Part shown: positions 11,152 to 22,129 of the stretch, piece after piece
How positions within the stretch are numbered: the first letter of the stretch is position 1
Layout of the letters: each line of letters opens with the position of its first letter
Assembly: GCA_029891345.1 (NCBI GenBank)
Contig: CM056993.1
Location: 276,474,016 to 276,538,015, forward strand
Origin: Dryococelus australis
Lineage: Eukaryota; Arthropoda; Insecta; Phasmatodea; Phasmatidae
DNA: 64,000 nt
Direction: 5' to 3'
The notes under the pieces: generated by a model
The model's input: only the letters and a program-made list of their open reading frames with translations
The model's database searches: none
Told to the model about the DNA's origin: nothing
Position numbers and translations under genes: made by a program

Positions 11152-11315
11152 TTCCACCACATTTTAAAATAAATATTGCCATGTAAAATGAACACAGTGC
11201 GTATATTTCACCGTACTTGAAAGTTAACATCTAAGATTGCAATAAAATATATTGATTGACTACTATTCCAAATGATGCGGCTTTAAAAAGTGCTCACTGT
11301 ACCATGAATAACATA
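11152..11315. mobile_element. Family A2 MITE, right part
   Basis: Resumes at the second TTCCAC copy (11152-11157), continues CACATTTTAAAATAAATATT as in the copy at 17100 (reverse), and ends with the inverted terminus ...CATGAATAACATA before TA 11316-11317. Confidence 0.8.
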
Positions 11316-11487
11316 TAGCAATAAATAGTTCATACACAAAATATTATTCCAATGAGTGCACATGAATGCGGTACGTTGGCACTCTGATGCAATTTTGTAA
11401 GCCTTGTTTGCACGAGGCGAAGGAATATCCTGGAAGTAGAACTTGAGCAGGGCTTTAAAAGAGTTAGAAGTAACCGTGAATGAAGTA
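11316..11487. mobile_element. Family B MITE, right part
   Basis: Completes the B copy begun at 27. It carries the GAATGCGGTACGTTGG and GAGGCGAAGGAATATCCTGG blocks found in other B copies and ends CCGTGAATGAAGTA, followed by TA at 11488-11489. Confidence 0.75.
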
Positions 11488-11776
11488 TAGAGTGGGCAGT
11501 GATGTGGGTTGTGAAACCGGGCACGTAGCCTCGCACAGAAGGCGGGCGGGTGCCTGGAGACGTGGGAGTGATGAGGGTGGAATAAAAGGGTTGGAATGGA
11601 TTGCTATAGGGGGGGGGGGGGATGAGCAGCGAGGCTCCCCCTCGCCCCGGAGCATGTTTGCTCGATAGCAGCAGCGCCTCACCATGGCAACGCCTGGCAC
11701 AGCGCGCCGCGGCCGGCCCTGGCCTGACTCGCGCCGGGAGTACGTCGTTCGAGGCTGTGCTCGAATTGACCACTTA
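11488..11776. other. GC-rich non-repeat stretch
   Basis: CpG-rich sequence with a run of G near 11611. Overlapping open frames exist on both strands (11330-11773, 11464-12021), but none resembles a known protein. I see no splice or promoter signal that decides a gene. Confidence 0.3.
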
Positions 11777-12344
11777 GGGCCGGTTGCACCATCGCGGTTC
11801 GAAACTCGATCCGATATCGGATCTAAGATCGACACAAAAACTGTTGCACCATTCGAGTTCAGCTGGACTGGAGATCGATATGAAGTTAATTTCGAACCGC
11901 CGATATTGGCGGTTCGAAATCTCGATCCGAGATCAGCAGCCATCGTCGACAAATGTAGTTTGCAAATACGCCAACAGATAGAACTACGTTCGATTGTTTC
12001 CTTGGGAAAGTAAAACAACATTATACGTACTTTAATTTTATTCAGTAAAATTCGTACAACAATAATTAATTTAAAACAGATAAAATATCGCCCATCTAGT
12101 TTTATCTATAGTGAAAAATACGCCTACTTCCAGGACGTCATATAATACGAACCAATAGCAAAATTTGACTCATAGTAAATCTCTATCTCTCACTTTGGAA
12201 CTAAGATCGACGAATCGAAGATCCAGTATCATGAAAGTTCGTTGGCGTAACACTTTTACAGTGGAACAAAGATCAAACTGGATTCTGGTTCGGAACTAGG
12301 ATCATTCGATCTCGGATCGGGGGCGATTTTGGTGCAACCGGCCT
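11777..12344. mobile_element. PIF/Harbinger-like MITE, 568 bp
   Basis: Terminal inverted repeats read GGGCCGGTTGCACCA on the left and TGGTGCAACCGGCCT on the right. TTA flanks both ends (11774-11776 and 12345-12347), the 3-bp target typical of PIF/Harbinger. Sub-terminal GATCC/GATC-rich palindromes (TCGAAC, GATCGA) are frequent near both ends. No transposase frame was found, so the copy is non-autonomous. Confidence 0.75.
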
Positions 12345-12365
12345 TTAATGTATCAGTATTTAAAG

Positions 12366-12436
12366 ACCTGCTGTTCACGGTAAACTGAGAACTTTCGAAA
12401 GCTCTGCATAAGATATACCTCTATACACAATGTTTA
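12366..12436. mobile_element. Family A1 MITE, left part (interrupted)
   Basis: CTGTTCACGGTAAACTGAG start, followed by the A1 block CTGCATAAGATATACC. It breaks at TA 12435-12436 where a family B element is inserted and resumes at 12860. Confidence 0.7.
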
Positions 12437-12859
12437 TAGACCATTCATAGTTGCTTCCAACTTTTCTGAAGCCCTGCTAAAGTTCTACTTATATGATATT
12501 CCTCCGCCTCATACAAAGCTTAACCGAGTTTAGAAATTACACCAATGGGAACAACGCACCGCATTCGTGCGCACTCAAGAGTAATAGTAATTTTCATTAT
12601 AACTATTTCTTATTAGGGGTTATACCAACACACCTATTTTCTCGCTGTTTTAATTCATATTAATTATAAGTGAAATATTATAATTTTTAGTTGCAATATA
12701 AGCAAAATTTTACTTAAGCAAAAATGCATTACTTTTGTATTAATAGAAGTACAAAACATTTGCAATACAGGTCATTTAGGGAGGAACCAAGTACGTCATA
12801 CATGGGGTGATTATCCAAAGGTTCGATTAAAAAAGTGTGAACAAACTGCGAATAGAGTA
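12437..12859. mobile_element. Family B MITE inserted in A1
   Basis: A complete 423-bp B copy: TAGACCATTCATAG at the left, GAATAGAGTA at the right, and TA duplicated on both sides (12435-12436, 12860-12861). Removing it restores the A1 sequence, which fixes the TA target duplication of family B. Confidence 0.75.
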
Positions 12860-13105
12860 TATTCCTAAACCGTAATGTAAAATTAACATTTCTATGGGTA
12901 TGATCACTTTATTCATGCATCGGTAAAGTGATATTTGAAAAATTATTAGAAAAGTAAATATTTTAAATAATTTATTAATTTTTTGCACTTATGTGCATTA
13001 AAAAAAAAATTCTTCAGTAATCACGAATGTTTTCACTACACATTTAATTCAACGTTAAAGCATGAAACTATTTTCCTTCCCAACTTTACTGGGTGCATGT
13101 TAGTC
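12860..13105. mobile_element. Family A1 MITE, middle part (interrupted again)
   Basis: Matches the A1 interior (ATGTAAAATTAACAT, CTTTATTCATGC, AACTTTACTGGG) as at 15350-15620 and 38870-39110. It stops at GTTAGTC, where a Polinton-type terminus begins. The remaining A1 end is not found nearby. Confidence 0.65.
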
Positions 13106-14190
13106 AGTATAGAATGCTTCGGAGTGGTCTGCTGCTGCTGGTTGAGGAGCCACGGCGGCCATTTTGGATGACGTCACACCGAAACCACCTGTTCTGTCAT
13201 TTTGACGTGAATACGTCTTTGAATTTGCAACCATAGTGGGAGAAAATCCAGAAAATTCGATGAAAACAAAATCGGGAGATACAGTTTGGCATTGCAGCTC
13301 CGAATCTATAATCTACATTCAAAATTCAATTACACCACTCGATTGCCAAAGGATCAAAGAATACGTTGAGCAAGGATTTTTAAGAATACCAGGGGGGGGG
13401 GGGCAGAGGGAGCCGCAATTTTGAGTTCGTTTCGCTGCGTCTCATAACTTCCGCGTGGTATAACTTTTAACTAGGAGAAGCTACGACGCTCGTGTAAGTT
13501 TCAATCGACAACTCTCGTCAAGATCAATCAATTGCGTGTATAAAACATTAGTGTGGCGTGGTTATAGTGAAAATGTATGCATTTAATGTAAAAAATTAAG
13601 AAAACTTAACACAATGTCGGCCTATACTCGTCAAAAAGCCAAGTCGAAATACAGAAATCGTATATGATCGAGTGAAGCGGTGCCGGGAAGAAGAAGAAAA
13701 GCAAAGTCCGAGCGCGTCAACGTAAACGTATTCACGCCAAACACAAACGGTCGTGTCCCAAACACAGCCAACCCCAATTTTTTCGCCAATGGTGGCTATC
13801 TTGGATTTCCCCTTTTCCTTTTAGACTTTCTCTTCTTTTCCTCCTGCTCTATTATTCCACTTCAACTCTTCACGCTCTTGGATTCAGATTAGTTTCTTCA
13901 TGCTATGCTCTGAGATTCCAGTGCTATTTTTTCTCACACACTGTCATTTCTCTTTCCTCTCTCCCTCGTTCATTCTATCCCTTGAAGGTTTTCTCGTATT
14001 CCTCCCCGTCTCCTTGGTTTTCTCTCTTGTCGTCCTTTCCTCTGTCTTGTTTTCCGCGTACTCTATCTTGGATGTCATCACCGTCGTCTACTGTAGACAG
14101 CCATCTGTGATTCTCGCGCCCACCACCAGTGTGTTTGAAGTTTTACAGGTCGCAGCTAGGAGCGCTGGTATCAGTGCGGCCATGTTGTAC
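13106..14190 (+). mobile_element. Second Polinton terminal-repeat fragment
   Basis: Starts AGTATAGAATGC and contains GGCGGCCATTTTGGATGACG, matching the terminal repeat at 11040-11151 (reverse). From ~13780 the match resumes with CCTCCTGCTCTATTATTCC, the pyrimidine tract, CACCACCAGTGTGT and CAGCTAGGAGCGCTGGTATC. In between, 13205-13780 has no counterpart in the first element. It includes a short stretch coding a Lys/Arg-rich peptide in one frame (13690-13760). No opposite terminus was seen, so this is a solo or truncated end. Confidence 0.7.
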
Positions 14191-15286
14191 GTGTTCGTTG
14201 GCCATTATTCAAGAACGGAAGTTTCTTGCTCAAAAAACTCTGGTTTTGTAGGCCAAAAAAAAAAAAATGGGGGGGCGGTAAAACGGGCCCCCTTCACATG
14301 TGTGCCATCCTTCCTCTTTGCAACCCCCCCCCCCCCCGCCAAATTCAAATGTCCCTCCTCACCCTAGGAGGAAATAGCGGGACATGGGGGGCGGGGGGGT
14401 TATGTTTTGCATTTTCCGAATTTTCTGTATGGCCCCAGTTTAATTTAATTTACTTGCGATTTCGTAGGAGGCTGTCTTTTTATACCCCATAGGAAGTTAG
14501 GCCCCTTGAACTTACCTATCCCCTTCCCCTCAAATTTCCCCCTCCACTTTTTCGCATTCGGAAAGTCCTATAGGGCTCGTTATTCATCGTATTTAGTTGA
14601 AATTTGACGTGTGGGTTTCTTTTAAAGCCCTCAATCACCCCTAACAGAGGTTAGACTCTTCGGTTTAACTTCCCCTACCATAAGTGCATACCATAATTAT
14701 GGCACACACTCACTGTAACAATTTTCACTTACCATAATTATGTTACAGTGTACAATAACTAAGGTATTTCGTAAGATAATTTGAAAATGGATACCGTAAT
14801 TTACTCTACTACTCACCGACATTCCAAATACCTGTGACAAATAACTGCCGTACCAACAGAAGACCAGATAAAATGAAAAAAGTGTAAGAATGTACCATAA
14901 TTTTACAATTTCGCGAGCTCAGAAGGTGGTGAGCACTAGTAAGCGCGAACGAGCACCTTCCGTAGTCGTTGATACAATACGTGTGCGCGGGCACTTCATA
15001 AACCCGGGCAATTGCTGGAATTAACACTGTATCAATTCGCGAGTCGAAAGGTGGGGGTCATATTACCTGCTTTGCCGATGGTGGCTTAGCACGCGATTAC
15101 CGCGGGCCCGTCACCTGGCCATGTTGCGGTTGTACATGTGTTCTTGTTATCTTCACCAGTCAGGAAAATCCGTTCGTGAGAGATTCAAATCAATTTCAGA
15201 CACACATATAAATGCGCTTTATTTGTCTGGTTAATTACAACTTGCCCATGTAATGTACAGTTTAGAGGAACCTGAGAAAACGCATA
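14191..15286. other. Unassigned stretch with small inverted repeats
   Basis: Homopolymer runs (poly-A at 14256-14268, poly-C near 14326, poly-G near 14391) and a cluster of short palindromes at 14690-14755 (ACCATAATTATGG twice; CACTGTAACA paired with TGTTACAGTG). I see no gene. It may be decayed interior of the second Polinton. Confidence 0.3.
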
Positions 15287-15707
15287 TAGACTGTTGACAT
15301 TAAAATTAACACTTTTGAAAGCCCTGCTTAAGATCTGCTTGTATGCACGTTGTGTATTATTCCGCCTTATGTAAAATTAACATTACCATGGGCCTCATCT
15401 CTTTATTCATGCGTCGGACAAGTGAAACTGAAATTATTATAAAAGTAAACATTTCAAAAATCTGCTTATTATTACACACTGATGCATTTAAAAAAAAACA
15501 GAAAGCGAAATAAATATTTTAAATTATCACAAATGGTTACCTAACAGTTTTTATTCGACCTTAAGATATGGAACTACTTTCCGTCTATCGTTACCAACTT
15601 TACCAGGCGCATGTCCCTTTGTGCGCCCATTAAAGTATATGCAGGAATGGGCGGTGACTTTTTTTCTAAGGTTAATTTGTTAAGTGCTCACTTTATCGTG
15701 AACCTTT
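15287..15707. mobile_element. Family A1 MITE
   Basis: Full-length copy of about 420 bp. TAGACTGTTGACATTAAA at one end, CTCACTTTATCGTGAAC at the other, and the A1 interior blocks AAGCCCTGCTTAAGATCTGC and GTTACCAACTTTACC between. Confidence 0.8.
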
Positions 15708-16998
15708 ACCATGCATTAATGTGTTCTTCGCATGGTAAATTCGAAGACTACAATGAACGCAACAACATATGCGTGTACGACAATGTATGACACCGCTGGA
15801 TAGCTTAAAAATATCATGGAATCAAAAATGGAGACTGAAATGCACTTTCATTTACTTTAAGGCAACATTGTCAGTTTACGTATGAGCATGTAATTTTTTT
15901 CCCTCCTACACCTTATCATCATTATCATTACATACACTCTTACGGCACGCTTCCAGAATTAGGGACTTGATAAATAATTAAAGCAAATATTAAAATATTG
16001 CGTTCTCAAAATTCCAAAATTATTAATCCTACAGGCCATAATTTTTTTGCGGAATTCCTTTTTAAATCGCATCTAAGGGTTAAATATACGTGCCACGCAT
16101 ATCCAGCGAAGGGGCGAGCGAAACCCTGCGAGCGGGAAAACTCCCTTGGAACGAAAGCAATTTCGAGCGCGCAGCTTCGGCTGCGGGTGATAGAGAGCAA
16201 GAGCCAGAGAGGCAGGCGGCTGGCGTTCCGATTGCAGGCCACGTCTCTTCCCCCATTTTTATAGGCGGGATACGTCCGGGGCGTGAGAAGCGAGGGCTAA
16301 TACAGCCACCAGAGAGCTGCCTTCTCTCATCTTCCAGTGTGGTGGGCCATTTCTGCGAGGTCCACTTTTTAACTTTATTATTTAATACTCGAAAAATTAC
16401 ATTTATGTAATTGTTTAAAATGACTGTAAAAACTACCTAAAAATAAGCTGAATAACTACAAAAAAATTAACAAAAAATTTTTTCCGAAAATGAACTACAA
16501 AAAATTAGGCATCTAAGAAGAACCTAGCCAAATAAAACTAACTAGCAAAAGCCAACGAACCGAACAAGATAAATGGATAGCCGCCACAATGAACAAAAAT
16601 CAGGTAAAGATTACTTTCAGGACAGAATATACGAATGATAGTAAAACAATTAAAATAAAAATGACAAGAGAAAGGACACACTGTTGAAGTGATACGGGCA
16701 AAAGTTCTCCGTATTTTTCATGACACTAGATACAGTCCATTAAAGTGCTACGAGTAATCTGGCAACACCAATGCTATTAAACTTTGAAGATAACGCCAGA
16801 AATTAAAAGTTTTCCTCTAAGAATACAAATACCGGGAAATTGCGTAACCAAATGTCTCACAATTTTTTTAGGAATGTTCATCAACATGCCGATCTGTATA
16901 ATTTGTATAGCTGTAAACATGGAAAAAAAAAAAAAAAGGGGCTCCATAATCTTTAAGACACGAAATATATACTTAATGCGAGGAAGACCACTAAACTA
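15708..16998. other. No gene recognised; small GC-rich island
   Basis: AT-rich except 16080-16340, which is CpG-rich and carries overlapping open frames on both strands without family resemblance. Positions 16400-16700 are A-rich with no domain seen. Confidence 0.3.
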
Positions 16999-17196
16999 TA
17001 GGCCAATCATTGTAAAGTGAGCACTTTCGAAAGCCCTTTCAATTGAACTCACAGTCAGTAGATATATTTTATTGTAACCTTAGACAATAACTTAAATGGC
17101 AATATTTATTTTAAAATGTGGTTAAAGAATGACATGTTAGTGAAAGGAAAATGTAACTAGGTCTTCAAAAGTGCTCACTTTACTGTGAACAGCATA
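16999..17196. mobile_element. Family A2 MITE
   Basis: A 198-bp copy with ends TAGGCCAATCATTGTAAAG and CTTTACTGTGAACAGCATA, TA on both sides (16997-16998, 17197-17198). Its interior CACATTTTAAAATAAATATT (reverse) is the site interrupted by the Polinton at 323. Confidence 0.8.
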
Positions 17197-17671
17197 TAGC
17201 CACCTACGAACAGGAGACAGCATTGTTCGGGAGTATGGGGTGGAAAGAACATCTGTTCCACTGCTACTGCCAGGCTACTTGCGCTCCAACCGGCCTGAAA
17301 GTTTCCGTTCACGGAGCGAAAAAAAAAAAAAGTAAGATCGCCATCAATATTCGTCGCAGCAGCGCCACTTGAAGCAGATACCATCGCGTACGACAGTTTG
17401 CACAACGCACACTGGTTACCATATACGCACCAGAGAGGCCTCGCCCGCTCTAACCTGAAGACACGCGCTCCGCGGAGCCATGTTGCATTAGGGAAAAGTT
17501 CTTTGGAACTGTCGTTAGCCCACGCGCGCCCGGTACCCGTCGTTCTCGTGTTCACAAACAAACTCACGACGACGGGCAGCCGCCGAACTCATCTGCCTCA
17601 CCACTCGTAGGACTGGCTCCGTACTTTCAAGGTCACGCATTCACGGGGATTTCTTTGTACGAAATTAACTA

Positions 17672-18091
17672 TACTCCATTCACGGTTACTTCCAACTTTT
17701 CTGAAGCCTGCTAAAGTTCTACTTCCAGGATATTCCTCCGCCTCATGCAAACAAAGCTTAGAAAATTACGCCAGAGGGCCAATGCACCGCATTCGTGCGC
17801 ACTCAGTATAATAGGACCTACTATTTTACATAAGAACTGTCTCTTACTAGACATTACCAACTCGCCTAATTTCTCTCTGCCTTTATTCATATTAGTTATC
17901 AATAAAATTTTACAATGTATATATAAAACATAAGTATAAGTTCATTTTAACAAAAAGTAAGGTATTTTTATGTTAACACAAGTATAAAACGATTGCGATA
18001 CACGAAATTTTAGAAAGCAACCAGAAACGTCATGTAAGGAGTGTTTCTTTAGAGGGTTGATTAAAATGTGTGGAGAAACTACGAATAGACT
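17672..18091. mobile_element. Family B MITE
   Basis: Near full-length copy: TACTCCATTCACGGTTACTT at the left, GATATTCCTCCGCCTCATGC and GTGCGCACTCAG inside, and GAAACTACGAATAGACTT at the right. Confidence 0.75.
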
Positions 18092-18114
18092 TCACAGTTC
18101 AAGCTATCCTCCCT

Positions 18115-18536
18115 AAACTCTGACTTTACAGTTGTAAAGTCAGAGTTTGGCAATTGAACATCAGTTCTACCAGCTTCGTAAAAATGTGTATCTTGTTATG
18201 TAAATGATTATTATACTATCCAGGAATGCATTTTACGTGCCTTTTATAAATAGAGGCTTAAAATTTAAACTAAAAGTTTATTTCACAACAAAATCTACTT
18301 TGTTTACTTTATTAAAATATGAAAAATTCATATATTTCCTCTTCACATTATATTTGTTAGTCATTTATCTAATTCAAGACAAGCTTTGTTTAATACACCG
18401 AGATTAAAATCGCCCTACGGTAAAATAACACACTTTCCACATAACCTCTGTTAGATTCTCGGCAAAATGGCTGCTTGACTAGGACTTTTAAATTTCAACT
18501 TTTCGAAATCGTAAAGTCAAGAGTGCTTGACTTTAC
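18115..18536. repeat. Pair of strong palindromes sharing GTAAAGTC
   Basis: Arms 18115-18130 and 18133-18148 (AAACTCTGACTTTACA) form a perfect 16-bp stem with a 2-bp loop. A second stem pairs 18511-18521 with 18526-18536 (GTAAAGTCAAG). Both carry GTAAAGTC/GACTTTAC. They could be palindromic ends of one small non-autonomous element of ~420-450 bp. No duplication was identified. Confidence 0.5.
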
Positions 18537-18864
18537 CTTTGACAGTTCCATTGTGTCAAGCTCCATAAGAAAAACATGTCGGAAAGCAAACGTAAAGTTA
18601 AATATTAAATTCAAATGTTGAAGTTTTCATTTGTGTAAGGGCCTTAAACTGTTACATATTCAAGGTGCCGCAAGCTTTTCACTGCTAAATGCATCGTCCA
18701 ACAACAACGGTCCCACAGTTACACGGATGATTATAACATCAACCAATTACGACATTTCTGAGGAAGAGCCACAATTTCGAGGCGGGAGGACGGTTCGTTA
18801 TACGAATCCGAAATGCAAATGTTCTGCCCGCTGACCTAACCACCAGTGAGAAGTAAATTAGCTA

Positions 18865-19296
18865 AAGGCTGCCCACGATAAAGTGAGCACTTTTGAAATC
18901 AACCTTAGAAAAAAGTCACTGCTCTTACCTGCATATATTTTAACAGGCACACTTGAGTAACATGCGCCCAGTAAAATTGGTAACGATGGATGAGAAGTAG
19001 TTCCGTATCTTAACTTCGAATAAAAAGTGTTAGGTAACCAATTCTGATAATTTAAATTATTTCTATCGCGTTCTGTTTTTTTTTTTTTTTTAATGCGTCG
19101 AAGTGTAAAAATGAGTATATTAGTAAAATATTTACATTTCTAATAATTTCACAGTTTCACCTGACCGACGCTTTAAATAAAGCGATGAGGCCCATGACAA
19201 TGTTAATCTTACGTAAGGCGGAACAATACACAACGTGCATGTAAGTAGATCTTAAGCAGGGCTTTCATATGGGCTCATTTAACCGTGAACAGCCTA
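18865..19296. mobile_element. Family A1 MITE
   Basis: Full-length, opposite in orientation to the 15287 copy. Ends GGCTGCCCACGATAAAGTGA and CATTTAACCGTGAACAGCCTA; interior GTTTCACCTGACCGACG and AGATCTTAAGCAGGGC. Confidence 0.8.
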
Positions 19297-19730
19297 TAAC
19301 TGTGTAACCCCATGTAAGCAAAAACGTGGTTTGGAGCATTCGAATTGTATAGGGATGCCATTCGGATGTGCATGCATGGTAATTTTACTGCAAGCAGTTG
19401 CGATATTTGTTTTATGGACTCCTTTGACTTACCACTCTGTGCTCCCTTTAGTCATTAGATATTTTCAGATGACAGTGTTCCTCTTACTGTTCGTAACTAG
19501 GCCAATTTCAAAATTTTTCACTAAATTCCCACTTCAAACAGATTCTACAATCCCATTAAACTTTATTTCTAGTTTGATGAAACTTTTTACCAGAAAGAGT
19601 CGATAACTTGATACTCAATTTTTCTTACTGTTTTAACTGTTTACTGCACCTGGCCTATCAGGCTCCTAGCTGTTAGGAATTGTTCGACACCAAAACCATG
19701 GAGGTATGTTATATACTGACAAAAATAATG

Positions 19731-19815
19731 TGTCAGGGTGGCTAGCAGTATCCTTATAACAAATTCCCTGACTTTTCCAGGTATCCTGTTATATTTTCCT
19801 GACGCACGGAAAATA
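19731..19815. repeat. CCCTGAC-motif interspersed repeat fragment
   Basis: Contains GTCAGGGTGGCTAGCAG and AATTCCCTGACTTTTCCAGG, the same motifs as at 37925-38290. This type of short repeat recurs in arthropod genomes. Class unknown. Confidence 0.35.
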
Positions 19816-20011
19816 TTGAGAACATTTTATTTATTTTTTCCTAAGATAGATTACAAATTTTTTTACGGGTAACAATGGAATAGCCTTCATTGATGAATTT
19901 CCTACGAATTTTGGCTTTAAATACTTTTGAGCATTGGAGGGATCTTCAGGTTACTGGTATCTAAGAGCAAAATTTCAAAACTTGGCGCGCGAGCACGCAC
20001 GCACGCACACA

Positions 20012-20015
<4 letters not shown>

Positions 20016-20087
<72 letters not shown>
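20016..20087. repeat. (TA)n microsatellite with (CA)n lead
   Basis: About 36 TA units preceded by GCACGCACACACAC. Confidence 0.95.
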
Positions 20088-20089
<2 letters not shown>

Positions 20090-20164
20090 CATGATAACAT
20101 TAAAGAAAGAGTTTAGTATCAGTGTCCACTCCAGTATTTTGGAAGATGGGTAAAGTAATTATAA

Positions 20165-20462
20165 GTACTTGAGAGATTGGGGTGACTCTTAACAACGAGG
20201 TCTTGAGTGAGTAAGTGAAGAGAGATGGCGACTCTCAACTGCAAAGTTATGAGAGCCGATGAGGGTGAAATGAGGTGAAAATGGAACAGCGCCGGAATGA
20301 AAGGGCAGGAAACGGAAGATCCGCGAGAAAACCCGCCGACCAGCAGCATCGTCCGGCACGATTCTCACTTGCGAAAATCCGAAAGTGACCCGGCTGGGGA
20401 TTGAAGCCAGTTCACCTAGGTGAGGGGCGAGCCGTCTAGCCGCTAAGCCACCGCGGCCCCTG
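20165..20462 (-). mobile_element. tRNA-derived SINE
   Basis: On the minus strand it opens GGGGCCGCGGTGGCTTAGCG (A-box-like) and has GGCTTCAATCC at the B-box position. The family body with GTGCCGGACGATGC, TTTCATTCCGGCGC and CCTCATTTCACCCTCATCGG follows. The minus-strand frame 20189-20488 is a chance translation of the SINE. It abuts the left end of the Tc1 element. Confidence 0.85.
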
Positions 20463-20477
20463 TGACAAAGAAATGCC

Positions 20478-22058
20478 GTGACAGACAAAAGTATTCGTCC
20501 AGAGAGAATGGTGAGCGAAATATCAATACTCCTTCTAAAATGGAAATATTTAACAAGTGATTTCAGCAGAGGTGTCAGGAAAAGATAAATGAAACCTGAA
20601 TGTAGAACAGGAATGTATTTTATAAAGAAAACGAAAATAATACATTACATTTCCTCGAGCGACATTTCTTGCGTGGACATAAATATTCGTCCAATTCCTG
20701 ACAATTATAAAACCAGACCATTAATAGAGATTGCTGTAAGCCTTTTTGGCACGGAATGCACAAGTTTCCATGTAATATTCGAGCCATTACTGTACCATTC
20801 TTTCTGAAGGAACTCTTTCAGTTGTGGTTTGCTGGTGATGCCCTGTTTCTTCAGCCTTTTCTCCAACTCACTCCAGTTATGTTCTACCAGATTCACATCT
20901 GGTAACCGAGGAGATGGTTTCCAAGTATGTGCAGTGTAGTGCAACAGCCACAGGCGTACCATTTCCGCCGTATGATTGGGGTCATCGTCGTGTGTTGAAA
21001 GTAAAAATCATTTGCAATGCCTAGTTTTTCTGCACTCTTCTTTATATTATCTTTGGGGATTTGAAGATGCACGAATCATTCCATATTCCTTTCGATTAAA
21101 ATCACTTTCCCCACTCCTTAGGCCGACATGCACCCCCAAATAATGACCCCCACCACCTCCATGTTAATAACTATGGTCTGCAAGTTCTGTTGTCCACGCT
21201 CTGTGTTTGGCTTGCGCCACACCAACGTTCTACCATCGTTGCCATAAATACTAAATTTACTTTCATCTGAAAACTAAACTTTCTCCCAGAATTCAGTATC
21301 TTACTGCATGCACTCTTTCGCAAACTGCAGTCGTTTAGCCATGTACGACGTACTAATGTAGGTCTTCTTTCGTGGGACCCTGGCACAGTACCCAGCACGG
21401 TTGAGAACCCTTCGTACAGTCCGTGAAGGAACCTGTTCATGTAAATATTTGTTCCCTTGAGCTGTTATGTCGGATGAACTCGTTTGTGGATCTTTTTTTT
21501 TTAAAATAATTCACCATAAGTTATATTTCTGCTCCCTTTGTGATAGTTACTGCAGACAGCCGTTTCTTTCGTTAATGGTGAACACTGTACATCACTTTTA
21601 ACGGTCGATCAACTTCTTCGCACAATTTTTGCGATATCAGAACATGTTTTTCCTTCTAATCTATGTCTTGTTATAGTTCCCCTTTTTTCAACGGACGTTT
21701 CCTTCATTTTACGCCTCATCTCAAAAGACTGTTCCTCTGCAGCAGGTCGAACCTTCACTATCTGACCACGGAACTCAACTGATGCCGCAGAACTGATACG
21801 TGTTGGCGAAGAGTCCCTGCACACTTGTAAACGCCAGGCGGATCAATACTTTTGTTCGGGCATCTCCAGCGACACAAGTTCGTAATTTGATAACAGTTTA
21901 TTTGCTCGTTGATTCTGGAACTGTTGCACAGACACGTAGGATGACGTTTATTCTTTCACCTGTTGTAATATAAATGTGTATCTATGGGCGGAACATGGGA
22001 TATAATACACTTAATTATTGTAAATGCGAGAGGGCGAATACTTCTGCCTATCACTGTA
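20478..22058 (-). mobile_element. Tc1-like transposon with IR/DR ends, ~1.58 kb
   Basis: Outer repeats: ACAAAAGTATTCGTCC at ~20485-20500 and its inverted relative GGGCGAATACTTCTGCC at 22032-22048. A second, internal copy lies ~200 bp inside each end (ACATAAATATTCGTCC at 20677-20692; GATCAATACTTTTGTTCGGG at 21841-21860). Two direct repeats per terminus is the IR/DR architecture of some Tc1 elements. The right end is followed by TA. The enclosed transposase is broken. Confidence 0.8.
20705..21830 (-). pseudogene. Tc1-like DDE transposase, broken
   Basis: Read leftward, 21824-21609 carries a basic N-terminal helix-turn-helix region (EKRGTITRHRLEGKTCSDIA). The segment 21440-21171 contains the linker and the first catalytic Asp in FSDESKF (~21260, preceded by a stop). 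From ~20990, DDDPNHTAEMV supplies the second Asp, and LPDVNLVEHNWSELEKR the third acidic residue in the usual WP-SPDLNPIE-W-EL position. The catalytic triad is therefore still visible, but stops and frameshifts separate the three blocks. The intact protein would be ~340 residues. Length and order are normal, so inactivation is by point decay rather than deletion. Confidence 0.85.
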
Positions 22059-22129
22059 TGTAACATATTGAGTAAACGCAGCGAAGATCGTCAAAAAAAA
22101 ACCTCCGGCAACCTTTATTTAGTGCTTTA

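Noticed and set aside
13680-13892. GTG-started basic frame as a gene
   Set aside because: No ATG, a competing basic frame overlaps it, and the downstream part is terminal-repeat DNA. Kept only as a low-interest observation.
20189-20488. 99-codon minus-strand frame
   Set aside because: Chance translation of a SINE; similar frames appear in the SINEs at 30647, 41864 and 47356.
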